DNA from: CAKRJP01 sp963589425
GTDB lineage: Bacteria; Bacillota; Clostridia; Lachnospirales; Lachnospiraceae
NCBI GenBank assembly: GCA_963589425.1
Contig: CAVAKZ010000042.1
Location: 1-18,912, forward strand
Length of the DNA: 18,912 bases
Direction: 5' to 3'
The notes under the pieces are model-generated. The model saw only the letters and a program-made list of their open reading frames with translations. It did not search any database and had not been told where the DNA came from. Position 1 is the first letter of the stretch, and each line of letters opens with the position of its first letter. Shown in pieces: positions 1-6,451 of this stretch. Position numbers and translations under genes: made by a program.

Positions 1-140
1 GGGAACAGACTTTGTATGAAGCAACCATTATTGGTTCAACAAGGAGAAAAAGAACTATTACCTGATTGACACTGGGACAATTATATCATGGGCTTTACTA
101 AGCCTATTGAACAAATATTTATTTGGTAACTTATTAACCA

Positions 141-162
141 AGATACATGTATTTATGTATCT
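141..162. promoter_or_regulatory. Inverted repeat upstream of tmcAL
   Basis: A perfect 8-bp inverted repeat, AGATACAT and ATGTATCT, is separated by 6 bases. It ends 16 bases before the tmcAL ribosome binding site. It could be an operator or a small AT-rich hairpin in the leader. It shares the half-site pattern TACAT / ATGTA with the palindrome upstream of pta (1541-1557). No regulator is known from the sequence; the functional assignment is inference. Confidence 0.35.
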
Positions 163-189
163 AAAAGATATTATACGAGGAGAATGCCC

Positions 190-1503
190 ATGAAGATTGT
201 AGGCTTGATCACAGAATATAACCCCTTTCATAAGGGACATTTATATCATATTGAGAAAGCCAAGGAAGTTACTGGTGCAGATGCGGTTTTGGTGGTTATG
301 AGTGGAGATTTTGTCCAGAGAGGGGAGCCTGCTATTTTTCCAAAAGAAGTAAGGACCCAGGCAGCCCTTACCCAGGGGGCCTCGGCGGTTTTTGAACTTC
401 CGGTGATTTATGCAACAGGGAGTGGGGAGCTTTTTGCCACAGGTGCAGTAGGTCTTTTGCATGCTTTTTCCTGTGTGGATGCTATCTGTTTTGGTGTGGA
501 ATCTAATAACCTGTCCTTGCTTTCTTTGGTTGCCGGGGTTCTTGCCCGGGAGCCAAAGGCCTTTAAAGAGGCCTTGAAAGAGAGGCTGAAAGAGGGTCTG
601 CCTTTTCCGAAAGCCAGGGAAGAGGCCTTGATTAGGATTCTTGGACAAAGGGAAGCCCTGGAAGAGGTTCTCCATAATCCCAATAATATTTTGGCCATTG
701 AGTATTTGAAGGCCTTGATTAAGCTTAATAGTCCTATGAAGCCTTATCTTATTTTAAGGGAAGGGGCGGCTTATCATGAGAAGGCTTTAGGCTGGAAGTT
801 TGATTCGGCCGCCTCTATCAGAAGGGTTTTAAGGCAGGAAGGGGCTTCTTGTCCCGGCCAATATCTGGGGCAGGTGGAAGAGTCTGTGCCGGAAGCAACT
901 TTTGAGATTTATAGGGACTATCTAAGAGAATACGGTCCGGCTTCTTGGCAAGATTACAGCCTTCTTTTGAAGTATCGCCTCATGGAGGAGTGCCAAGAAA
1001 ATAATGATTTTAGGGAGGGGTTAACACAGTATCTGGATGTGTCTAGAAATTTGGCCAACCGCATGGACAAGTATTTGGAGGAATTTGTAAACTCGGAATC
1101 TTTTATTCAGATTCTTAAGACCAAGGATTTAAACTATAGCAGAATCAGTCGCTGTCTTTTGCATATTTTGCTTGGCATAAAAACCAGAGACCTTCAGGAT
1201 TTTATGGAAAATGGCCCTGCTTTTTATGGAAGGATTCTTGGTTTTCGCAAAAAAGATGCCAAGCTTCTTACTATCATAAAAAAGAATAGTAGGATTCCTA
1301 TGCTTTCTAAGTTGGCGGATGCAAAGAAGCTTTTGGCAGATTTTTATGGGGATGAAGAGTCTTTGAAAAAATTAGGTCTGGCTATGAAGATGCTGGACCA
1401 GGACCTCTTTGCTTCTGAGCTTTATGACAGTGTTCAGGGCCTAAAGAGTGGAAAAACCGCAACTAGAGAACTTAGAAAACAGATTCAAACCTATGATCCT
1501 TAG
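190..1503 (+). CDS. tmcAL: tRNA(Met) cytidine acetate ligase TmcAL (YlbM family)
   Basis: Predicted cytoplasmic enzyme that makes N4-acetylcytidine at the wobble base of elongator tRNA-Met, using acetate and ATP rather than acetyl-CoA (known for the B. subtilis family member). The N-terminus MKIVGLITEYNPFHKGH carries the nucleotidyltransferase HxGH motif (H14, H17), followed by the family block SGDFVQRGEPA. An in-frame ATG lies at 184, but the AGGAG at 178-182 is one base from it and 7 bases from the ATG at 190. The family also begins at MK-x-VG, so 190 is preferred, giving 437 residues, close to the usual length. The neighbouring pta-ackA pair makes acetate, the substrate of this enzyme; the link is suggestive only. 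No clear terminator follows. Confidence 0.93.
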   Translation: MKIVGLITEYNPFHKGHLYHIEKAKEVTGADAVLVVMSGDFVQRGEPAIFPKEVRTQAALTQGASAVFELPVIYATGSGELFATGAVGLLHAFSCVDAICFGVESNNLSLLSLVAGVLAREPKAFKEALKERLKEGLPFPKAREEALIRILGQREALEEVLHNPNNILAIEYLKALIKLNSPMKPYLILREGAAYHEKALGWKFDSAASIRRVLRQEGASCPGQYLGQVEESVPEATFEIYRDYLREYGPASWQDYSLLLKYRLMEECQENNDFREGLTQYLDVSRNLANRMDKYLEEFVNSESFIQILKTKDLNYSRISRCLLHILLGIKTRDLQDFMENGPAFYGRILGFRKKDAKLLTIIKKNSRIPMLSKLADAKKLLADFYGDEESLKKLGLAMKMLDQDLFASELYDSVQGLKSGKTATRELRKQIQTYDP

Positions 1504-1540
1504 GACCTTCGGTAATGTTGCATACATAAAAAAACAATTT

Positions 1541-1557
1541 TTACATATTGTATGTAA
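1541..1557. promoter_or_regulatory. 17-bp palindrome upstream of the pta promoter
   Basis: TTACATATTGTATGTAA is a perfect 7-3-7 inverted repeat whose right edge lies 19 bases upstream of the proposed pta -35 box. A further related half-site lies at 1518-1526 (TTGCATACA) and can pair with 1549-1557 over 9 bp with one G-T pair. The position fits an activator or operator site for pta. The sequence does not match a CcpA cre or Rex site as I know them, so the binding protein is unknown. Confidence 0.4.
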
Positions 1558-1568
1558 TTTTACACAAG

Positions 1569-1615
1569 TAGTTCCCTTGTAGATGAGAAAAAATAGGATT
1601 ATAATATAAAAAGAG
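1569..1615 (+). repeat. Leader element shared with ackA (pta copy)
   Basis: Three exact words occur in this order here and again at 2840-2873 just upstream of ackA: TAGTTCCCTT (1569-1578), AGAAAAAATAG (1586-1596) and AAAAAGAG (1608-1615). Spacing between the words is 7 and 11 bases here, against 1 and 4 bases at ackA. The pta copy contains the -10 box between words two and three; the ackA copy lacks it. Common ancestry by duplication or a shared binding site are both possible. The A-rich words are low in complexity, so only the first word is strongly informative. Confidence 0.45.
1577..1605 (+). promoter_or_regulatory. Sigma-A type promoter of pta
   Basis: The -35 TTGTAG (1577-1582) and a consensus -10 TATAAT (1600-1605) are separated by 17 bases. 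This predicts transcription from about 1612 and an approximately 88-base leader before pta. The -35 is weak (3 of 6 consensus bases), which would suit an activated promoter. The -35 overlaps the word TAGTTCCCTT (1569-1578), which recurs upstream of ackA. Confidence 0.6.
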
Positions 1616-1699
1616 TGTCAAAAAAGAATGTTTTTGTCACCTTATTTTATAACCAATCTAATAATTTAAATTAAAAACTTAGAAAGGAGTCTATCAATC

Positions 1700-2704
1700 A
1701 TGGGATTTATAGATCAAATCAAAGAAAAAGCAAAATCATGTAAAAAGACAATCGTTCTTCCAGAGACAGAAGATGCAAGAACCTACGAAGCAGCTGAAGC
1801 TGTTTTGAAAGAAGGTACTGCTAATTTGATTCTTATTGGTAGTGAAGAAGAAATCGCAAAGAACAAGGGTGATTTCGATATTTCCGGAGCAACTATCGTT
1901 GACCCGGCTACATATGAGAAGACAGAAAGCTACATTGCTAAGTTGGTAGAGCTTCGTTCTAAGAAGGGTATGACAGAGGAGAAGGCTAGAGAGCTTCTTC
2001 TTACAAACTACTTATATTATGGTGTTATGATGGTTAAGATGAAGGATGCTGACGGAATGGTATCCGGAGCTTGCCACTCTACAGCAGATACTTTAAGACC
2101 ATGTCTTCAGATCTTAAAGACAAAGCCAGGTACAAAGCTTGTTTCTGCATTCTTCGTAATGGTAGTACCGGATTGCGAAATGGGAGCTAACGGAACCTTC
2201 GTATTTGGTGATTCCGGACTTGAGCAGAACCCAGATCCAGAGAAGCTTGCAGCAATCGCTCTTTCTTCTGCTGAATCCTTCAAGCTTCTTACAGGTGAGG
2301 AGCCGGTAGTTGCCCTGCTTTCACACTCTACAAAGGGAAGTGCAAAGCATGCAGATGTTGATAAGGTAGTAGAGGCTACTAAGATCGCTAAGGAGAACGC
2401 TCCGGAAGGACTTTTGATCGATGGAGAGTTCCAGCTTGACGCAGCTATCGTACCATCTGTTGGAGAGTCTAAGGCGCCGGGGAGCCCGGTTGCAGGTAAG
2501 GCTAACGTACTTATTTTCCCAGACTTAGATGCTGGAAATATTGGATACAAGTTAGTACAAAGACTTGCCAAGGCAGAAGCTTACGGACCACTTACCCAGG
2601 GTATCGCAGCTCCTGTGAATGACCTTTCCCGTGGATGCAGCGCTAAGGACATCGAAGGTGTTGTAGCAATCACAGCTGTACAGTGCATGGCAGAGGATAA
2701 ATAA
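1700..2704 (+). CDS. pta: Phosphate acetyltransferase
   Basis: Converts acetyl-CoA and phosphate to acetyl phosphate and CoA in the cytoplasm, the first step of fermentative acetate formation. The 334-residue length is that of the short, single-domain Pta class without the N-terminal regulatory domain of the enterobacterial enzyme. Visible family blocks include VLPETEDART near residue 20, DGMVSGACHSTADTLRP in the middle, and SVGESKAPGSPVAGKANV and FPDLDAGNIGYK near the C-terminus. AAAGGAG at 1683-1689 sits 10 bases before the ATG. Codon use is strongly biased (Leu CTT, Lys AAG), as expected for high expression. ackA lies 177 bases downstream with no intrinsic terminator that has a U-tract in between, so co-transcription is likely. 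Confidence 0.97.
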   Translation: MGFIDQIKEKAKSCKKTIVLPETEDARTYEAAEAVLKEGTANLILIGSEEEIAKNKGDFDISGATIVDPATYEKTESYIAKLVELRSKKGMTEEKARELLLTNYLYYGVMMVKMKDADGMVSGACHSTADTLRPCLQILKTKPGTKLVSAFFVMVVPDCEMGANGTFVFGDSGLEQNPDPEKLAAIALSSAESFKLLTGEEPVVALLSHSTKGSAKHADVDKVVEATKIAKENAPEGLLIDGEFQLDAAIVPSVGESKAPGSPVAGKANVLIFPDLDAGNIGYKLVQRLAKAEAYGPLTQGIAAPVNDLSRGCSAKDIEGVVAITAVQCMAEDK

Positions 2705-2738
2705 TCCTTTAGATTTGTAATTTACAGATGAAAGTGAG

Positions 2739-2775
2739 TTCTATGACTGGAAAAAGATTATAGAAGGTCATAGAA
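2739..2775 (+). other. Intercistronic hairpin 1 (pta-ackA)
   Basis: TTCTATGAC (2739-2747) is perfectly complementary to GTCATAGAA (2767-2775), giving a 9-bp stem with a 19-base loop. It begins 34 bases after the pta stop. There is no T-run after it, so it is not a normal intrinsic terminator. It may act on mRNA stability or processing between the two cistrons (inference). Confidence 0.5.
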
Positions 2776-2791
2776 TATAAGAGGTAATTTT

Positions 2792-2819
2792 GAATCCGGA
2801 TGTTTAGGCATCCGGATTC
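2792..2819 (+). other. Intercistronic hairpin 2 (pta-ackA)
   Basis: GAATCCGGATG (2792-2802) pairs perfectly with CATCCGGATTC (2809-2819), an 11-bp stem closing a 6-base loop. The downstream bases CTAAGGTG are not U-rich, while the left flank is AATTTT. On the plus strand it is therefore a strong stem without a terminator tail. On the minus strand it would be followed by AAAATT, also no terminator. A 3'-end stabiliser for pta, a partial attenuator or a processing site are the likely roles. Confidence 0.65.
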
Positions 2820-2839
2820 CTAAGGTGTATCTATGAAGA

Positions 2840-2873
2840 TAGTTCCCTTTAGAAAAAATAGATCGAAAAAGAG
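2840..2873 (+). repeat. Leader element shared with pta (ackA copy)
   Basis: Holds TAGTTCCCTT (2840-2849), AGAAAAAATAG (2851-2861) and AAAAAGAG (2866-2873), the same words in the same order as the pta promoter region (1569-1615) but more tightly packed and without a TATAAT. The last word is part of the ackA ribosome binding site region. A small inverted repeat TATCT/AGATA (2828-2841) overlaps its left edge. Confidence 0.45.
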
Positions 2874-2881
2874 GTAGAAGA

Positions 2882-4078
2882 ATGAACGTTTTAGTAATTA
2901 ACTGCGGAAGCTCATCACTTAAATTTCAGTTGATCAACTCTGATTCAGAGCAGGTTCTTGCAAAGGGGCTTTGCGAAAGGATCGGAATCGACGGAAGACT
3001 TACTTATCAGCCAGCTGGCGGAGATAAGGCTGTTTCTGACCTTGCAATGCCAACTCACACAGAGGCTATCCAGTTTGTAATCGATGCTCTTACAAATCCA
3101 GAGACAGGTGTTGTTAAGAGTCTTGACGAGATCGGAGCTGTTGGCCACCGTCTTGTACACGGCGGAGAGAAATTTGCACAGTCTGTAGTAATCACAGACG
3201 AAGTAAAGGCTGCAGTAGAAGAGTGTAACGACCTTGCACCACTTCACAACCCGGCAAACTTAATTGGTGTAAATGCTTGCCAGAAGCTTATGCCAAACAC
3301 TCCAATGGTAGGTGTATTTGACACAGCTTTCCATCAGACTATGCCGGAGAAGGCTTATATGTACGGACTTCCATATGAGTACTATGACAAGTACAAAGTA
3401 AGACGTTATGGATTCCACGGAACCAGCCACAGCTTTGTATCAAAGAGAGCTGCTGAGATTGTTGGAAAATCTTATGATGACTTAAAGACCATCGTTTGCC
3501 ACCTTGGAAATGGTGCCAGCGTTTGTGCTGTATTAAACGGAAAATCAGTAGATACATCTATGGGACTTACTCCTCTTGAAGGTCTTGTAATGGGAACTCG
3601 TTCCGGAGATATTGACCCTGCAATCTTAGAGTTTATCGCTAAGAAGGAAGGTCTTGATATTGATGGACTTATGACTATGGTAAATAAGAAGTCAGGTGTA
3701 TTTGGATTATCTAACAACTTATCCAGTGACTTCCGCGACCTTGAAGCTGCTGCAGAAGAAGGAAATGCACAGGCAAGAGTTGCTCTTGATGTATTTGCTT
3801 ACAGAGTAGCAAAATATGTAGGAAGCTATGTAGCAGCAATGAATGGTGTAGATACAATCGTGTTTACAGCAGGTATCGGTGAGAATGATGCTAACGTAAG
3901 AGCAGAAGTCCTTAGCTACTTAGGATATCTTGGTATTGAATTAGATGAGAAGGCAAATGATATTCACGGTGAGGAGGCAGTGATCTCCACAGCAGATTCC
4001 AAGGTTAAGGTTCTTGTAATCCCAACCAACGAAGAACTTGCGATCGCTCGTGATACTGTAGCCCTTGTAAGCAAATAA
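2882..4078 (+). CDS. ackA: Acetate kinase
   Basis: Transfers the phosphate of acetyl phosphate to ADP, giving acetate and ATP; cytoplasmic partner of Pta. The 398 residues match the family length. Signature residues of the ASKHA fold are visible: the start MNVLVINCGSSSLKF (N7, S10-S12, K14), VGHRLVHGG with R90, FDTAFH with D147, GFHGTSH with H179, LGNGAS, GTRSGD with R240, TAGIGEND and the C-terminal PTNEELAIARD. These correspond to the phosphate-, acetate- and nucleotide-binding residues of characterised acetate kinases. GAGG at 2871-2874 precedes the ATG. No separate promoter is apparent, so expression probably depends on read-through from pta. No obvious intrinsic terminator follows before the next promoter at 4154. 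Confidence 0.98.
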   Translation: MNVLVINCGSSSLKFQLINSDSEQVLAKGLCERIGIDGRLTYQPAGGDKAVSDLAMPTHTEAIQFVIDALTNPETGVVKSLDEIGAVGHRLVHGGEKFAQSVVITDEVKAAVEECNDLAPLHNPANLIGVNACQKLMPNTPMVGVFDTAFHQTMPEKAYMYGLPYEYYDKYKVRRYGFHGTSHSFVSKRAAEIVGKSYDDLKTIVCHLGNGASVCAVLNGKSVDTSMGLTPLEGLVMGTRSGDIDPAILEFIAKKEGLDIDGLMTMVNKKSGVFGLSNNLSSDFRDLEAAAEEGNAQARVALDVFAYRVAKYVGSYVAAMNGVDTIVFTAGIGENDANVRAEVLSYLGYLGIELDEKANDIHGEEAVISTADSKVKVLVIPTNEELAIARDTVALVSK

Positions 4079-4153
4079 ATTGCTGCCGGATACAGACAGA
4101 CTGAATACAGTAAAATAAGTTTTGGATTTTATGGGTTATCTGAATTTTTCTTG

Positions 4154-4181
4154 TTGACAAAAGATTTCTGCATGATATAAT
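4154..4181 (+). promoter_or_regulatory. Strong sigma-A promoter of the DUF177-rpmF operon
   Basis: TTGACA (4154-4159), a 16-base spacer and TATAAT (4176-4181) match consensus at all 12 positions. A TG at 4173-4174 gives an extended -10 as well. Transcription should start near 4188, leaving a leader of about 23 bases. A promoter this strong suits a ribosomal protein gene. Confidence 0.88.
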
Positions 4182-4210
4182 AGTCTAGTGTGTGAATAGG
4201 AGACGATACT

Positions 4211-4738
4211 ATGATGTTAAACCTATCAGACGTACTGTCTGAACAGCATAAGGCCATTAGGGAGACCTTTCCTATAGAGATGACCGAATTTGCAGATAGC
4301 ACAGGGACTTATAGGATTACCTATAAGACACCTCTGAATCTTCACATTTCTTATGTGAAGGACAGAAAGCTTGATGTGAAGGGGACAGCAAACATAAGGC
4401 TTATGGCTTCTTGTGATCGCTGCTTGGAGGATGTGGAGATAGAAGTTCCACTTGACTTTGAGCGAAGAGTTTCTACCGATGACCAGGCTTATTATCAGAC
4501 AGATGATTTAGACGAGAATAACTATATTGACGGATACAGCTTAGATGTAGAACAGTTGATTTACAACGAGTTATTGACAGGGTGGCCGACGAAGATTCTA
4601 TGCAATGATGACTGCAAGGGCATCTGCAATGTATGTGGTCAGAACCTTAACATGGGAACCTGTGGCTGTGAAGATACAGGACTTGATCCGAGAATGTCAG
4701 TTATCCGCGATGTATTTAAGAATTTTAAGGAGGTGTAA
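4211..4738 (+). CDS. YceD/DUF177 family protein, Cys-rich
   Basis: A 175-residue DUF177 (YceD/YlbN) protein. Members are nearly always encoded directly upstream of rpmF, and the plant and E. coli homologues are linked to 23S rRNA accumulation. The biochemical role is not established, so a ribosome assembly role is inference. The sequence shows CDRC at 68-71 and a C-terminal Cys cluster (C131, C135, C139, C142, C151, C153) in the pattern C-x3-C-x3-C-x2-CG-x8-C-x-C, probably a metal site, before the conserved DPR near 159. AGGAG (4198-4202) is 8 bases from the ATG at 4211; a second ATG follows directly at 4214. The end of the gene contains the AAGGAGGTG that serves rpmF, so the two are translated as a tight pair. 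Confidence 0.92.
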   Translation: MMLNLSDVLSEQHKAIRETFPIEMTEFADSTGTYRITYKTPLNLHISYVKDRKLDVKGTANIRLMASCDRCLEDVEIEVPLDFERRVSTDDQAYYQTDDLDENNYIDGYSLDVEQLIYNELLTGWPTKILCNDDCKGICNVCGQNLNMGTCGCEDTGLDPRMSVIRDVFKNFKEV

Positions 4739-4741
4739 CCT

Positions 4742-4921
4742 ATGTCAATTTGTCCAAAGAATAAATCTTCCAAAGCTAGAAGAGATAAGAGAAGAGCTAA
4801 TTGGAAAATGAGCGCTCCAAACCTTGTAAAGTGCAGCAAATGTGGTGAGTTAATGATGCCTCATAGAGTATGCAAGGCTTGCGGTTCTTACAACAAAAAA
4901 GAAATCATTGCTATGGATTAA
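4742..4921 (+). CDS. rpmF: 50S ribosomal protein L32
   Basis: A 59-residue protein of the large ribosomal subunit. The N-terminal block KSSKARRDKRRANWK is the basic L32 signature. The C-terminal part holds CSKC (31-34) and CKAC (44-47), the four ligands of the zinc-ribbon (C+) form. The first residues, MSICPKNK, replace the MAVPKRK of most bacteria and add a fifth Cys at position 4. The gene starts 3 bases after the DUF177 stop, with AAGGAGGTG (4728-4736) as ribosome binding site inside the preceding gene, and is followed by an intrinsic terminator. A cell with zinc-free L32 paralogues would regulate this form by zinc; none is seen here. Confidence 0.97.
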   Translation: MSICPKNKSSKARRDKRRANWKMSAPNLVKCSKCGELMMPHRVCKACGSYNKKEIIAMD

Positions 4922-4936
4922 TTTCAGGCAGAGGAG

Positions 4937-4969
4937 AGAGGTTAAGCAGTTTGCTTAGCCTCTTTTTTT
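4937..4969 (+). terminator. Intrinsic terminator after rpmF
   Basis: AGAGGTTAAGCA pairs with TGCTTAGCCTCT (12 bp, one G-T pair) around a 3-base loop and is followed directly by seven T (4963-4969). It begins 15 bases after the L32 stop and separates this operon from plsX. Confidence 0.92.
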
Positions 4970-5036
4970 GTAACAGGGGTCTTAAACTTCATGGCTGACC
5001 GCTTAGCTTTTTTATTGCTGTAACTGTGGTTACATA

Positions 5037-5065
5037 TTGCTTTTTGATTTGATGTTTAGTAAAAT
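5037..5065 (+). promoter_or_regulatory. Probable promoter of plsX-acpP
   Basis: TTGCTT (5037-5042) and TAAAAT (5060-5065) are separated by 17 bases and lie just after the rpmF terminator. This would start transcription near 5072, about 22 bases before the plsX ATG. I see no FapR-type operator here. The match is moderate. Confidence 0.5.
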
Positions 5066-5093
5066 GTTCGTAGCAATGCGAGGAGGAAAGAAT

Positions 5094-6116
5094 ATGGCAG
5101 AGATTACCAATATAGCATTGGACGCCATGGGCGGAGACAATGCACCTGGGGAAATTGTGAAAGGTGCCATTGACGCAATTTTGAGAGAAGCTAATATGAA
5201 GGTTTTCCTTGTGGGAAAGGAAGACTTGATCGCTAAAGAACTTTCGAAGTACCAATACCCGAAGGAACAGTTAGAAGTGGTGCCTGCTTCTGAGATTATC
5301 GAGATGGCAGAGGTTCCCACTAACGCCATTCGTAAGAAGAAGGATTCCTCTATGGTTGTGGGAATGAAGATGGTGAAGGAGGGGAAGGCAGACGCCTTTG
5401 TTTCCGCCGGTAATTCCGGGGCTGTTTTAGTAGGCGGACAGGTGATCGTAGGCAAGATCAAGGGTGTGGAAAGACCCCCTCTTGCTCCTTTGATTCCAAC
5501 AAAGAAAGGGGTATCCTTGCTGGTGGATTGTGGAGCCAATGTAGACGCAAGGCCATCTCATCTGTTACAATTTGCCAAGATGGGCTCCATTTACATGGAA
5601 CATGTTTTGGGAATTAAGAATCCAAAGGTTGGTATTGTCAATATCGGCGCTGAGGAGGAGAAGGGCAATGCCCTGGTGAAGGAGACATTTCCCCTTCTAA
5701 AAGCAGAAGAGTCTATTAACTTTATCGGAAGCGTGGAGGCCAGAGATATTCCTTATGGAAAGGCTGATGTTATTGTATGTGAGGCCTTTGCCGGCAATAT
5801 TATCCTGAAGTTATACGAAGGGGTAGGAGCTGTGCTTTTAAGCAAGGTTAAGCAGGGCCTATTGTCAAGTCTTCGGTCCAAGATCGGTGCAGTCTTGATC
5901 AAACCGGCCCTGAAGGCGACTTTGAAAGAGTTTGATGCCACAGAGTACGGTGGAGCACCGCTTTTGGGATTAAAGGGCCTGGTGGTTAAAACCCACGGAA
6001 GTTCCAAGGCCAAGGAGGTTACCAATACCCTGATGCAATGTGTAACCTTCAAAAAACAGGGAATTAATGAAAAGATTCAGGCCTGTATTCAGAAAGCACC
6101 AGAGAGTATGGAATAA
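5094..6116 (+). CDS. plsX: Phosphate acyltransferase PlsX
   Basis: Makes acyl phosphate from acyl-ACP and phosphate for the PlsX/PlsY route to lysophosphatidic acid, acting at the membrane surface. The frame is open from an ATG at 5037, but AGGAGG (5081-5086) lies 7 bases before the ATG at 5094. Starting there gives MAEITNIALDAMGGDNAP, which places the hallmark DAMGGDNAP at residues 10-18 as in the family. The product has 340 residues, the usual size. Other family blocks are SAGNSGA (104-110), DCGANVDARP (145-154) and VNIGAEEEKGN. The extra upstream codons are not needed and would cover the ribosome binding site. acpP follows after 44 bases; its product is the acyl carrier that PlsX uses. Confidence 0.95.
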   Translation: MAEITNIALDAMGGDNAPGEIVKGAIDAILREANMKVFLVGKEDLIAKELSKYQYPKEQLEVVPASEIIEMAEVPTNAIRKKKDSSMVVGMKMVKEGKADAFVSAGNSGAVLVGGQVIVGKIKGVERPPLAPLIPTKKGVSLLVDCGANVDARPSHLLQFAKMGSIYMEHVLGIKNPKVGIVNIGAEEEKGNALVKETFPLLKAEESINFIGSVEARDIPYGKADVIVCEAFAGNIILKLYEGVGAVLLSKVKQGLLSSLRSKIGAVLIKPALKATLKEFDATEYGGAPLLGLKGLVVKTHGSSKAKEVTNTLMQCVTFKKQGINEKIQACIQKAPESME

Positions 6117-6160
6117 GCATTAAAAAGTATTACAAAAAGAGTTAAAAGGAGATTAATAAC

Positions 6161-6394
6161 ATGGAATTTGAAAAGATCAGAGACATTATCGCAGATGTAT
6201 TAAATCTAGACCCAAAGGAGATTACAGAAGATAAAAAGTTTGTGGATGATTTGGGGGCTGATTCCTTGGATATTTTCCAGATTATCATGGGTATTGAGGA
6301 ATCCTTTGATATTGAGATCGACAATGATGAGGCAGAGAATATCGTAACTGTAGGAGATGCAGTAGAACAGATTAAGAATGCAATCAGTGATTAA
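6161..6394 (+). CDS. acpP: Acyl carrier protein
   Basis: A 77-residue acidic carrier protein that holds growing acyl chains as thioesters on 4'-phosphopantetheine. The attachment serine is S35 in GADSLD (32-37). The rest of helix II reads IFQIIMGIEE, a variant of the more common TVELVMALEE, with the recognition acidic residues retained. AAGGAGA lies 9 bases or so before the ATG. It belongs with plsX upstream. A perfect 12-bp hairpin follows the stop, so most transcripts may end here. Another ACP specific to a fatty acid synthesis cluster may exist elsewhere in the genome. Confidence 0.97.
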   Translation: MEFEKIRDIIADVLNLDPKEITEDKKFVDDLGADSLDIFQIIMGIEESFDIEIDNDEAENIVTVGDAVEQIKNAISD

Positions 6395-6399
6395 TACAT

Positions 6400-6431
6400 T
6401 TAAGAAAGCCCGTCAGGGCTTTCTTAATTTT
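6400..6431 (+). terminator. Terminator-like hairpin between acpP and rnc
   Basis: TTAAGAAAGCCC (6400-6411) and GGGCTTTCTTAA (6416-6427) form a perfect 12-bp stem around GTCA, followed by only four T (6428-6431). The stem is strong but the tail is short, so it may terminate only partly. This would lower rnc-smc-ftsY expression relative to acpP. No clear promoter is visible between the hairpin and rnc, which begins 20 bases later. Confidence 0.72.
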
Positions 6432-6451
6432 AATGAAGAAGGAATTTATTT

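Noticed and set aside
1..69. Possible 3' end of an upstream gene
   Set aside because: Two plus-strand frames are open from the window edge, one to a TGA at 67-69 and one to a TGA at 63-65. With about 20 codons each and no recognisable family I cannot choose, so no gene is called.
66..94. TTGACA at 66-71 as a tmcAL promoter
   Set aside because: There is no acceptable -10 box at 16 to 18 bases downstream, so the hexamer alone is not enough.
2107..2571. 154-codon open frame opposite pta
   Set aside because: It is an antisense shadow: its codon pattern mirrors the highly biased pta gene, it has no ribosome binding site, and the product resembles nothing.
4989..5036. Ten-codon ATG frame between the rpmF terminator and plsX
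   Set aside because: It has no ribosome binding site and ends quickly; it is probably chance in the AT-rich promoter region.
5037..5093. Longer PlsX starting at 5037
   Set aside because: The extra 19 residues have no ribosome binding site, cover the proposed promoter and the AGGAGG, and are not part of the PlsX family.
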